Assembly (NCBI GenBank): GCA_022577435.1
Contig: JAKOON010000005.1
Location: 7,709,224 to 7,773,223, forward strand
Origin: Embiotoca jacksoni
Lineage: Eukaryota; Chordata; Actinopteri; Embiotocidae
DNA length: 64,000 nucleotides
Direction: 5' to 3'
Positions 48,716 through 58,847 of this stretch are shown piece after piece (the stretch's first letter is position 1; every line of letters starts with the position of its first letter). The translations under genes were made by a program, and so were the position numbers. Under the pieces are notes generated by a model. That model had not been told where the DNA came from. It was given only the letters and a program-made list of their open reading frames with translations, and did no database searches.

Positions 48716-50617
48716 CTAATCATTACTAGTTAAAAAGCACACTCAGCACCAGCTATATCAGAGAATGTCAGCAGAAGTGGCTCTGAATGTCTTGAATATT
48801 AATCCAAAAATGGAAAAAAGACAAGAGGATGATCTCAAAGAACAAATTTCATTAGAAATTTAACGCACACTCAAATGGAGTCTGGAGAAGTTTTTAAGCA
48901 ATAGTCACTGGAACATTGTATGAAACGGGCTCTATTTTTGAGACTTAAAGGGACGTGTGTTGTAAAATAAATGCCCAAACTCATGTCTTATTGACTTTCC
49001 TTTGCACAAGGAGCCACATCACCATGTTAAACATGGAAGCAAAAAGCCTGCTGTTCTACTTTTAGCTCTCCATCTCCCGTTAGCTGATATCAAAGGAAAT
49101 AAAAAAAAAACATCACAAATAAGCAGCCAAAAAAGGAAACGCTATTTCATAGAAAGGGTAACATCACCAAAAGGAACTCGAACAGAAAAAGCATGCACTA
49201 TTTATTCGAAGCAGAAGCCCTGCAGTAGAGTGTCCACTGCAATATAGTAACTGCTGAAGTTATCAATGTACCAGTTATTGTATGATATGTGCAAAAAATA
49301 TCTGTGCAAATGGCTTTTTGGGAGGGTAATGGTTTGTACACTAATTTACCCTGACATTCCTTCTCCATTTTCTCAGATCATCATTGAGTATTTACAATGC
49401 AAGAACGTCATCTGCCAGCATAAATATGTATCACCACAAGAGAGTTTGATAAATGATGATAGGACACGCAACACTACTGCACTTACACTTCTTCTTGTGC
49501 CCTTTCTGTGCCAATTACACTTCACCTAAACTGACTGAGACGTTGATGTAATCTCAAGCAAAGAACCTTAATGACGTGCTTTGCATGAGGTGATTAAGAG
49601 CAACGTCACCTGAGGGTTTTATTTTCTGCTCAAGTAAGTCTAGCGTCACACTGAGCACCACCCAGCCTCGACAAACACTGAGCTACCGAGACAGAGTAAT
49701 ACAGATGATTCAAGACAAATCCGTGCATATTCCTCAGTTTACAGAGCGAATGCTGATAGGGATTAAGGTCCTGGAGGGAAACAGATTAGTTGCAAAAATG
49801 AAAGAAATTACCAATAAATGCAATGTTTGCATTTTCTATATGTGTTTGATTCACTATGTCCTGAAGATATGTTAAAGATAAGGAAGTGAGATGAATAGAG
49901 CACATACTCCACATCTCCACCATCACTTCCAAGAATATTTCCATTGCCAACAACTCGTTGCTCTTTGTTATTGCTCCCCATTGCTTATCATGACTGGTGG
50001 AAGATGCAAAGGGAAACTTTTGCAAGTCCCTATATGTATATATTGTCTGAGGCAGATATATAGATCAACATGCATATTTAATCTAAATAATAAACTAAAT
50101 AAATAATTAAGTCAAAGCATCATCTTTCAAAGCAGCACAAGCCTGCATTCAGATTAGGCAAAATAAGATATTAAATTGCATTCCAGGAATCAGGCAATTA
50201 AAATGAAGATTAATCAAGTAGTAAAACGATGAAACATTAGTAATAGGGTTAAGTATTTAGCAGCAGGTTATTAACACATGTTTCAAAGTTCTAAAACCAA
50301 CATCAGTAACAGTAATAATAGTCAAAATGAAGAGATATGGCTCTTTGGAGCTAAATTCTTGGATGGGGCATACTTTTGGTAAAAATTAACCAGAAGAAGT
50401 GATATTTCAAATTGAATACTGCTTTCAAAAACCTTGTAAAACATTTTAATTAAAAGAAAAAAGCGTGCTGAATGTTTAGTAAAATTTTTTTGTATTAAGT
50501 TCAGCCTTTGTTATAAATTGGGCCACGTTAGGACTGATGTACAGATAAAATATATTTACTCGTGGTGTTTTTATCGTGCTGAAATTTTGTGAATAAGAAC
50601 TTGTTTGTTAGATGCCA
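48716..50617. other. Gene-free stretch
   Basis: AT-rich with no recognised transposon. An acceptor-like CATTTTCTCAG at 49376 opens a 50-codon stretch (see findings). A-runs near 49100 and 50670. Confidence 0.4.
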
Positions 50618-51405
50618 TTAGGGGTGCCATATCATATCGTTCACAATAATACTGATGTAAATTTTCGACCATATAAAAAAAAAAAATCATATTGTGATAG
50701 CACGTAATGACGTCATACTTTTATGCAACTTAGTTTTATGAAATGTATGGCATACGTTTGCAGCTTAGCGAGGAACAAGCATAGCTGAAAGCCGCTGTAT
50801 TCTACAGTGTTTCAGCTCAGTGTGAGTTTAATTGACGTAGGAGCAATTTCTTCTCCGTTTCTGCTCCGTCCTCTCACACCGGGTATCTCCGCCCCGCTTC
50901 ACACACACACGGCTCCACATACATGGAGCCCAGCAGACGCTCATGTGAACAGGTTGAGTGTGTACAAAATAAAAGTTCAACAAAAGCCCAAAACTATGTT
51001 GTTAATGGTCAAACGTCGACGCTAAACTTCAGAGAATCAGGCTAGAACATCGCTGAATCTGCCGTCAGTGGTGAGGAACTAATTAGAAGCTTTGCAAGTG
51101 ATCATGTTAGTCGTCCTGACAGACCATCAGCTCTCCTGCACCGCTGCACCCCCAAATTCCTCCTCAGCTCTGTCTCACTTTGAGTTACTGTTTTTTTTTT
51201 ACAAACTAAAGAACTGAGATGATTTTTGTTTATTTTTTAATGAATATTTAAAGGCATTATGTGGCAATTGTGCTGACATAAATCAATAAAAAATGTATTA
51301 AAATCGTATGTAACCCAAAATCAATAATGCAATATTTTTCAGGATTTTGTCATATCGTCAACAATATCGTGATCACAAAAATACCCAGAAATATCATTTG
51401 TAGTT
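50618..51405. mobile_element. hAT-like element with ATATCG-type ends
   Basis: The left end AGGGGTGCCATATCATATCG with TTCACAATAAT and the right end CATATCGTCAACAATATCGT with GATCACAAAAATACCC match the fish family that opens AGGGGTGTGACGATATCG and closes with ATATCGTGA words. The interior has a GC-richer section (about 50860-50950), then T-run and AT-rich sequence, and no transposase frame. The ends are not a clean inverted repeat by eye, so boundaries are approximate. Confidence 0.45.
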
Positions 51406-51594
51406 TAATGGTAAAACCCAACACTTGGGTCAAACCAACCCAGTGCGTGTTCTGTCACATATTGATCCCGGGAAGGGGTTCAGATTGGATTAGTTTTTAA
51501 CAAAGCAATTTTTTGAGTGTATAGTTTGGTTTTCTTCTTTCTTTTCTTTTTGTAAAAAAAATTATACTTGTTTGTTGTTCATGACACAATTTAC

Positions 51595-52302
51595 TTCAGA
51601 TTCCTGGCAATCCACATCTCCGAGGACCTCTCCTGGTCCACAAACACCACGACAACAGTAAAGAAGGCACGGTAGCGACTTCACTTCCTGATACTACTCA
51701 GGAAAAACAACCTGGAAGAAAAGCTGATGGTGGCCTTCGACTGCTCTGTTTATCGAGAGCATACTGACCTACGGCATCACGGTGTGGTACGCCAGATGCT
51801 CCACCTCAGACAGGAAAGCTCGACAGAGGGTTGTAAACTCAGCCCAGAAAATCATCGGCTGTCCTCTGCTTTCCCTGGAAGACGTCTCCAACTCATGCTG
51901 CATTCGCAGAACCCAAAACATACTGAGGGATACCGCCCGCCAAGCACACCACCTGTTTGACCTGTTGCCCTCTGGCAGGCGCTACAGGTCCATCAAGGTT
52001 CGCACCACCAGACTAAAGAACAGTTTCTTTCCGGGGGCCACAGGAACACTAAACAACACAAAGTAATCAGTGTGCCTTAATCCTTTCCTCTCCTTCCCGT
52101 TACAATGTACATACTCGTGCAATATTCTGCTCGCGTATTTTTTTACACAATTATTTAGTTATTTATCAAGATCTCATACTTCTACCTGGGACTTTTATGT
52201 ATTCTGAATGTGTATTGTGGTGCTGTTGTTTTTTAAATGCACTGATCATGAGAAGCACTTAATCTCATCGTATTCTGTATAATGACAATAAATCTTTCTA
52301 TA
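51595..52302 (+). pseudogene. 5'-truncated L2/Rex1-like LINE 3' end
   Basis: Plus-strand translation gives HISEDLSWSTNTTTTVKKAR, then an in-frame TAG (51673-51675), then LRKNNLEEKL. After a one-base insertion near 51750, SILTYGITVWYARCS, then RVVNSAQKIIGCPL, LFDLLPSGRRYRSIKVRTTR and KNSFFPGATGTLN. These are the hallmark C-terminal segments of fish L2/Rex1-type LINE polymerases, downstream of the reverse-transcriptase core. A 3' untranslated region with AATGACAATAAATC follows. The catalytic region is absent (5' truncation), and stop and frameshift make it dead. The clade name is from memory. Confidence 0.85.
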
Positions 52303-52385
52303 ATTCTATTCTATTCTATTCTATTCTATTCTATTCTATTCTATTCTATTCTATTCTATTCTATTCTATTCTATTCTATTCTATT
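52303..52385. repeat. (ATTCT)n pentanucleotide array on a LINE tail
   Basis: About 16-17 uninterrupted TTCTA/ATTCT units begin immediately after the LINE 3' end. LINEs of this type end in a short tandem word, so this array most likely grew by slippage from the element's own tail. Confidence 0.95.
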
Positions 52386-54142
52386 AAGCTAATAATATGT
52401 GGCTTGTACGACTTGATATCTGATAACATCTATAACATTAATATCCTATCATTGGAACCATCAAAAACGAGTACAAGATAGGACACTACATGGCAAGAAA
52501 AAAAACAGATTTTACTCCCCCTGATGGAGATTTACCAATTAATTTTCTCGATCACCATGTTATGTCACTTGTCATTCAGAGGGGAATGTGAATGGCTCTT
52601 CTGACTCCTCTTGTAGATTTTGATTCTCATTAAGCTTCAGGGCAGCAGCTTTCCTTTCAACTTCAAGTAATGAAGCGATTGTCACTCAGGTCAAACTTTG
52701 GAGTGGTTTGAATGGGCTTTCTGGGAGTTTGACAGACAGTTCCCACAATGCAAAGCCAGCAGCAAGCCAAGCAAAGCCAGATAATGGGAAACACCATCAC
52801 TCATGTCTGTTAAACATCAGTGGCAAAGTTTCATGTTCTATTTGTTGCCATGCACTTTGATGACACCGGATTGCATGCATTCATTGCCTGATTGAACTAA
52901 CTCAGCTTGAAAGCCACCCCATCATAGACATGAGCTGTCATGCTCTCTCCTTCTCCACCCCTCCTCTTCTCTCTCTACGTCTTCAGCTGGTGTGAAGCCG
53001 TTGACCCCGTGGGATTCTGTAAATGGTTTCATCTCCCAAAAAACTGGGAAGGACTGAATTATGTTGCTGACCTTCCACATAGAACTTCTGCTCTCGTCTC
53101 CATGAACACTGAAAGAAGAGACTGAGGCCCTAATCAAGTGCAAGCACTTCATTTTGATTTCCCAAAAGTTCTCATTCTTTTATTGCCGAAGAGTTTCCAC
53201 AAAAGAGTTTGGTTGGTGTCTTGTCATTTGGGTTTATTGGTCTTGCAGCACAGTCACAGCCAAAGGGGTGTGGTGATTGCTCTAGTTAGACTTCATCACG
53301 GAAAGTTCTACAGTCTTATAAAATGAGAAAGTGTCAAACTTAGTCAGCAGGGCTGAGAGAGACTAATGAGAGAAGACAGTGTTACAGTGTCTTGGCCACA
53401 TTCTTTTTAGTTCTGTCAGTGTGCTACTACATAATCCTTTGAGGAAAAATCGTTCTCAACTGACTTCCGTGCTGTTAATTTCCTGACACTGACAGACAAA
53501 GAGTGGTTTGCAAATACAAAACACCATTAATTAAAGTTTTACATGCACAAAACATAGAAATAGAAAACATATTTTTAACACATTAGGTATTAAGAAAGAG
53601 AAGAATATCCTACAAAGACCACCTTGACTGTGCTGAGGATTTTCTAACACACCCCAAGTAATTCTGGAACAAAAGGTGGTGCTGCAAGTTAGCCTGCCGG
53701 CCTAATTGTGTGCCCTTTGTGGGACTGCACACAGCTAAAATAGAAAAATAGCAAACATTGTTTTGATTTGTAAGTCAAAGTACGTCTTTTCTGTTCTTGA
53801 TCAATAGGTTTTTGGCATTTTAGACATTTATAGAAAAGTGACGTACAATTGTATAATTCTTTTTTTAAATGCGGGCCAATGAATGGGTGTCAGATTCACT
53901 CAGTCATGTTAAATTTGATAAAATGGAGTGTGCCAATAGCGCTGTTTGATTTCTCTCAGTTGCATTTGATGATTCCTTTCTATGTGTAAGAGGTGCATGC
54001 ACTGCTGATTATAGCTTGTTTTAGCTTTGGTCATTAAATGTCTTTAATTCAAACTGCTGAGACAAAGAATTTATTAAAGCGTTAGATTCATGCATCCCCG
54101 AAAATAAAGTCATAACATTAACTTAGAGATTTATTTATCTGG
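52386..54142. other. Gene-free stretch
   Basis: No confident exon or transposon. A strong pyrimidine tract ending GTCTTCAG at 52986 opens a 46-codon stretch (see findings). 52740-52790 has local CAAAGCCAG/CAAGCCA redundancy. Confidence 0.4.
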
Positions 54143-54239
54143 GTATGGGCTCATAGCACCACCTGTTGTTTTGGAGGGTGAACTGTGACGTCACCAATTG
54201 GTTTGTGAACTGCCATTCTAAAGCCTCAGGTGGCATTCC

Positions 54240-55102
54240 TGTTAGGATTCCTGTCTGATCCGAGTGTGTTTTCCTCTGTTTTACCCTCGATCACCTCTCC
54301 TCCTGTGTCCTGTCATTCCCCTGTCTGTTTGTTATTGTCTGCCATGTGCTCCTGTTTGTTTTTGTCTCTCCTGCAGTACCCTCCTCCGAGTTCCGTCATC
54401 TGCCACGCCCACCTCAGTAGATCGAGCTGGATCGCATTCCACTAATCACCTCCAGCTGGATACAAATACCCTGGTCTCCCGTCTGTTCGTCGTCAGTCCG
54501 TCCATTTACCTGCATGGTAGCACGTCCCGTAAGTCCGTCTGTCTCATCATTGAGAGTTTCCGGTTCTGACTCTCGTTTTGTTTCCTGTCTACCTGCCGTT
54601 CACCAGAACGAAGAAGATTACAACTCGTTCCTCGGAGATCATCTGCTGCAATCTTGGCAATCCTGTGTCGAGCTTCGAGCGTCACACAGTCGACCCTGCC
54701 TTTCCGTCCAGTGTCGAGCCTCGGGTATCACCTGTACGAAGAAACCTTCCAGTTCGTTCCTCGGAGGAAGGTTTGGCCATCCTGTGTAGAGTCGCGGACG
54801 TCACACAATCGATCCTGCCAATCAGCCGCGCTGGTGGAGAAGCCTCGGGATTCCTCAGCGAAGCTCCGCCCACCCAGCTACGTCACCCTGTCGCTTGCTG
54901 AGGAGAACCACGGGATTCCCCCAGCTAAGCCACGCCCCGCTGCGGCCTGCCAGAGGAGCCAACTTCCGGCTCAGATTGGGACTCAGACTTTTGGTGTGTT
55001 CTCCTGTTTGCTCTCACTGCCTGGGAGAAATAAATACCTGGTTCCAAAGAGACTTTGCTGTGTGTCTGCATTTGAGTCCGTTCATCTACACATCCCATAA
55101 CA
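54240..55102 (+). mobile_element. Solo LTR of a Ty3/gypsy-like retrotransposon
   Basis: The 863-bp unit starts TGTTAGGATTCCTG and ends CCCATAACA, giving TGTTA..TAACA termini. The flanking 5-mers ATTCC (54235-54239) and ATTTC (55103-55107) differ at one base and fit a retrotransposon target duplication. A TATA-like TACAAATA is at 54461, and a polyadenylation signal AATAAA is at 55029, followed by GACTTTGCTGTGTGTCTGCA, a typical fish gypsy R-U5 string. No gag, pol or env sequence is present, so internal DNA was lost by LTR-LTR recombination. The long open frames inside (up to 148 codons) are by-products of its GC-rich, CpG-containing sequence. Confidence 0.88.
54604..54819 (+). repeat. Internal duplication within the LTR
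   Basis: Units of about 93 bp (54608-54700) and 84 bp (54736-54819) both run ACGAAGAA, then TTCGTTCCTCGGAG-like, CCATCCTGTGT-like, GTCACACA(G/A)TCGA and CCTGCC. About 35 bp of related sequence (AGTGTCGAGCCTCGGGTATC) lies between them. It is probably a duplicated transcriptional-control segment. Confidence 0.75.
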
Positions 55103-55559
55103 ATTTCAGCCACTGCCATTTTGCTATTTTGGAGCCAGAAATAACCATATTTGGAAGAGCTGGTGGGAAGTGAATGGTGGATCTGACTGTCTGGTTGGGA
55201 ACCTGGGGACATTTTGCTCCACCACCACCAGAAACCTGACTGCACCACGGGCTTGTCAATCAAACAGACACGCCCCCAAACAGTGCTTTTTGAGGCTTAC
55301 TATCCATTATTGATTGTATTATTTTCAGATTGACTGCCAGACAACTAATAAGTACTTGTTCTAGCGAATGACAGCATTTTGAAATGTGAAAAAAAAATGA
55401 TAACTTTTGTTCATGAGAGGTTGAATGTATGGAGCCAGAGCCTTTTTGGAGCAAACCCCTAGCAGCCCTCAGTGGTATTGCAGTTTATAGCTCTTCCACA
55501 CTGGTCTCACTTTTCAAACCTGAAAGCTACGTCCACTTTTATATACAGTGCAAGCACTA

Positions 55560-55815
55560 GAAATACGCTGTGTATTTGTTTAAGTATGTTCTGTATTTGC
55601 AAAACAACATGCATTCATTTTTAATGGGGTTTTGTATTTGCAAACCCAACTGTGTTTGTGACTGGATCGCAGGGCATTTGCAAAACATGTTTTGTTTGTT
55701 TTTCACATTTTGTAGGAAATTGGCTCCATAGACTTCCTAAAAGATGTTTAATAAAATCATCAAAGGATCAATTAGTCTGAGCTTTGTGAAGTAGGTTACG
55801 TATTTGCAAAGCTGA
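55560..55815. repeat. Cluster of TATTTGCAAA words
   Basis: TGTATTTGCAAAAC, TGTATTTGCAAACC, GCATTTGCAAAACA and CGTATTTGCAAAGC occur within about 215 bp, alongside TGTGTATTTG. This resembles a fish repeat with periodic TTTGCAAA words. It abuts copy C's terminus at 55555. Confidence 0.55.
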
Positions 55816-56586
55816 AAAATATAAATGCCCTTCAATGATTTTTCTTCCATACTCAGGAGATATTCCACTATACAGTCTGATTAAATCAAGCTCATCTTAA
55901 TTTTTCTCTGAGGCTTAGAAAGGTTCAAGATTTCAGCATTCACTGCTAATGAAATGTAAATTTAATTTGGTTAGCACTGTTTACAAAACATTTTAAGTGT
56001 CTTCTGCGCTAATGAGTAATACACGGTTGGTTGGTTGATTTAGTCATTATAGTTTGATTTAATGGAGATGCAGACATCAGGTGTCAGTTGAGGGGGACAG
56101 ACCTGCTACCAGAGCAATTAAACACTATTTTTGGAGTTGTTCTAAGCAGAGGCAGAAGATTCACGGCACCAGAACTACTCAAAGTTGTGTCTTTTGAATA
56201 TATGCCATATGTGTGTTGTCACTGCCTTAATAATATGGGTTATTACATCTCATCTAGCAGGCTGAAACACGGTTTTGTAGCATGTGGAGCAGGAGTGGAA
56301 AGGTATTGGACAGCTGAGAACCACGTCTCTGCCTATGAGTCACACAGCAGTAAAGCAATTAAAAAAATTGTATTCCCTTATCAGCCAAGGTTACATCAGC
56401 CACTGTGGTGAATTCCAAACAATTTCAGTGGAGCCCTACAATGCTCAAACCAGCAGTAAAAGCAAAAGTTAGCCTGTCTCATGTATGCATGCTATTCCTG
56501 TGAAGTATGGCATATTGAGAACGCTAGTAGCTGTGCAGAGCTGATTTTTGTTTTATTTGAAAACAAATGTTAGCCAAAATAACCCA
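55816..56586. other. Gene-free stretch
   Basis: No exon signature. The 107-codon frame at 56088-56411 has no recognised domain and no splice-site support. Confidence 0.4.
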
Positions 56587-57050
56587 GCTGCCAGTTTATT
56601 AGGTACACTTACATGTAGCTAAAACTAAAGCAATGTAATTCAATCAAATTCAGAAAAGGCCATTGACCAAATTATAAATTGTAGTGAAAAGTTAGTTCTA
56701 CTTTTTGCAAATCTGTTTATATCAACAAGGGCCGCCTGCAACACCCCCCTGACAGCAACACAAACGACAGTCTCAAAAATGAACACAGTTAAAGTAACAC
56801 CTCTTTCAATAGAGATTAAAATGAACATTCAAACTAGTGCTGTGCACTACAGGGTTTGTCACGGTGATTATAATGGAACCCGACAACATGCCATCCTTTA
56901 TGCAGGCTAAAGAACATAACAGGCATTATAGTCTGTAAGGAAATACACCAGTAAGGCCAAATATTATGACCGCTCATAATGAGTAGTGCTAATTGTATTA
57001 TAACAACAGCGCACGTCAAGGTCCGAGATACACTGTTTTAAGAGCTGTTT
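56587..57050. repeat. Remnant of a fish repeat (TTATTAGGTACAC type)
   Basis: CTGCCAGTTTATTAGGTACA near the left and AATATTATGACCGCTCATAA, AATTGTATTATAACAACAGC and GCACGTCAAGGTCCGAGATA near the right recall a common teleost element (CCAGTTTATTAGGTACACCT; ATTACAATGGCACCTGTCAAGG). The middle is not clearly alignable, so these may be two separate fragments. Confidence 0.4.
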
Positions 57051-57811
57051 GCCTTTATCCCCGAGTGAGTCAATGTAGCAAACATTGTGAAGTGAGCGAG
57101 TGGACAAGTGGACAAGCGCACAATCCGAACACAGCAACAGTGAACACATGTCAGCCCGGATGAACTGAATTAGCTGACAACTCTTCCCCGTCAGCCCACT
57201 GCCCTCTGAGGTATGACCGCCTCCAACACAGCAGGAAGGGTGTCACACTACCAACAGCAAATGTCAGCAGCAAACATAGCTCTCATGTGGTCTTAAGTTG
57301 CTACTTCAACCAAACATCACACGTAATATTCGCACCAGATCTCATGTATTGGGAGATGTCAGCCATATTTAGGCAGGGAACAGCTTCTGTGTAATGATAT
57401 ACTGTGTTCTGTACATCTCAAGTACATCCAGTGAAACTGAGATTAGCTCAGCCTTGGTCCGTGCCAACTCTTGCGTGCAAGTGTGAGTCCCTGTGTCCCA
57501 GCCTGGCCCACAGTCACACAATCATCAAAAGTGGCCCTCTCATGCATCTCTGCATGGTTATCAGGTTTCTTAGGAGAGAGCAGGGGAGGATGTTGGCTCC
57601 TGGTGACTCTGCAGGATGCCTTTACCCCATCAACATTAGCCGTCTAATCCTCCGGCTGGATGCAACCGGAAAGATCTGACGGAGGAGTTCTGTCTGTGTC
57701 TCTAGTGTCTGAAAACTGCCCTTTGCTGAAGGTGAGGGTGAAATTTGTCTCCCAGACTTTTTAATCTCAGAGCCCCTGTCAGAGAGGCAGTTTAATTATG
57801 ACTGATACAGC
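57051..57811. other. Gene-free stretch
   Basis: Balanced composition, no exon or transposon recognised. Confidence 0.35.
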
Positions 57812-57877
57812 TGTGTGTGTGTGTGTGTGTCTATAGAATATCTGTTTCACTATGGCTGTGTGTGTGCTGTTGTCCAG

Positions 57878-57922
<45 letters not shown>
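57812..57922. repeat. Two adjacent (TG)n microsatellites
   Basis: TG tracts at 57812-57830 and 57884-57922 (about 19 units) are separated by 53 bp that also contain short TG runs. Confidence 0.95.
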
Positions 57923-57926
<4 letters not shown>

Positions 57927-57999
57927 GAGCTTTTCAATTAAGAAGCCAGTCTGATGGACATGAACTGAGCCCTGTTCCTCACTACACTCATCTATTCAA

Positions 58000-58211
58000 T
58001 AATAAAAAAAAATAAAAAAAAACATCTATAAGGCTAGGCTTAATCCGCCTGTAAGAACATTCTATGGGTCATTAGCCGGCAAATACTTCCAAGTGTCTTG
58101 TTATCTTTGATATTTAATTGCATTTATGTGATCGCTTCTGTTTGTGTTTGTGTGGATTTGCACAAGTACATTTAAAAAAAAAAAAAAAAAAAAAAAAAAT
58201 TAAAAAAAAAA
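58000..58211. repeat. A-runs, including A26
   Basis: A-rich runs at about 58002-58021 and 58174-58211. The longest uninterrupted run is 58174-58199. The minus-strand phenylalanine-rich open frame here is an artefact of these runs. Confidence 0.85.
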
Positions 58212-58572
58212 TCACCACCACCTCCGATTTTCTTTTTCTTTTTTGTCTGAATTCTTTGTGCTTCATCCAGTCTTTAAAAATGTAAAAGGCGAAAGAAGCA
58301 GCTTTTAAAAAAAAACGTACCAGAAGAAAGATGGTGGCACCTACAGTATCCCACAACACTGCCCTTGTCATTTTACATTTTATTGAGTAACACAAGTAAA
58401 CTCAACATCCCCATATGTTATGTGTCTGGAACAGCTGCTTCACAGAAGAGCACATACATTAATGTATACTTTGTTTTGTGGGCGGTAGTTGGAGGCATGT
58501 AACCTTCACAGAAGTTCAGTGAGACTGAAACTGCAGTTTACTTGAAGTTCAGGCAGATTTAAGTTTGAGGAA

Positions 58573-58652
58573 AATATGTAAATCTGAAACATAATGACTC
58601 AGTAGGTTAGTCAGCAAATATACTGAGTCATTATGTTTCAGATTTACATATT
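58573..58652. repeat. Perfect 32-bp inverted repeat, 16-bp spacer
   Basis: The left arm 58573-58604 begins AATATGTAAATCTGAAAC. The right arm 58621-58652 is its exact reverse complement, and the 16-base spacer is GGTTAGTCAGCAAATA. Pairing stops cleanly outside. No coding or transposon signature accompanies it. Confidence 0.93.
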
Positions 58653-58847
58653 GTGTAAAACCTTTTAGTCTGATCTCATCCTAATAAAAATGTTTTACTT
58701 ATCTGCAGTTAATGGATTGAATCCACCAACAAGTGCATTAAGTCTGCGATGCTCCTTGCAACTGAGATGGATTCAAAAGGATTGGTTTGGCAAAACCAGT
58801 TGAACATACATTTAGTTGGGTTTTATGTGTAAAAACTACAGGATGAA

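Larger units (their letters stand above)
54143..55555 (+). mobile_element. TIR-bearing fish repeat, copy C, split by a solo LTR
   Basis: The left part (54143-54239) carries GTGACGTCACCAATTGGTTT and GTGAACTGCC. After the LTR, 55103-55555 carries GCCACTGCCATTTTGC, GGAGCCAGAAATAACCATAT, CCACGGGCTTGTCAATC, TTTTTGAGGCTTACT and finally GTCCACTTTTATATACAGTG, the ATACAGT-type terminus. Together these are the landmarks of copy A (36231-36822) in reverse complement. The family member was already in place when the LTR element arrived. Confidence 0.75.

Noticed and set aside
54780..54960. CpG-rich segment that could be taken for a promoter island
   Set aside because: It belongs to the solo LTR; the CpGs reflect a relatively young retroelement and no gene follows.
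54654..55100. 148-codon open frame on the plus strand, with overlapping frames on both strands
   Set aside because: It lies wholly within the solo LTR; all frames are open because of local composition, and there is no domain or start context.
43885..55102. Possible retroviral provirus between the two LTR-like blocks
   Set aside because: The blocks differ in sequence and orientation, and no gag, pol or env sequence lies between them.
58114..58395. Minus-strand phenylalanine-rich frame resembling a membrane segment
   Set aside because: Created by an A26 run and other A-tracts.
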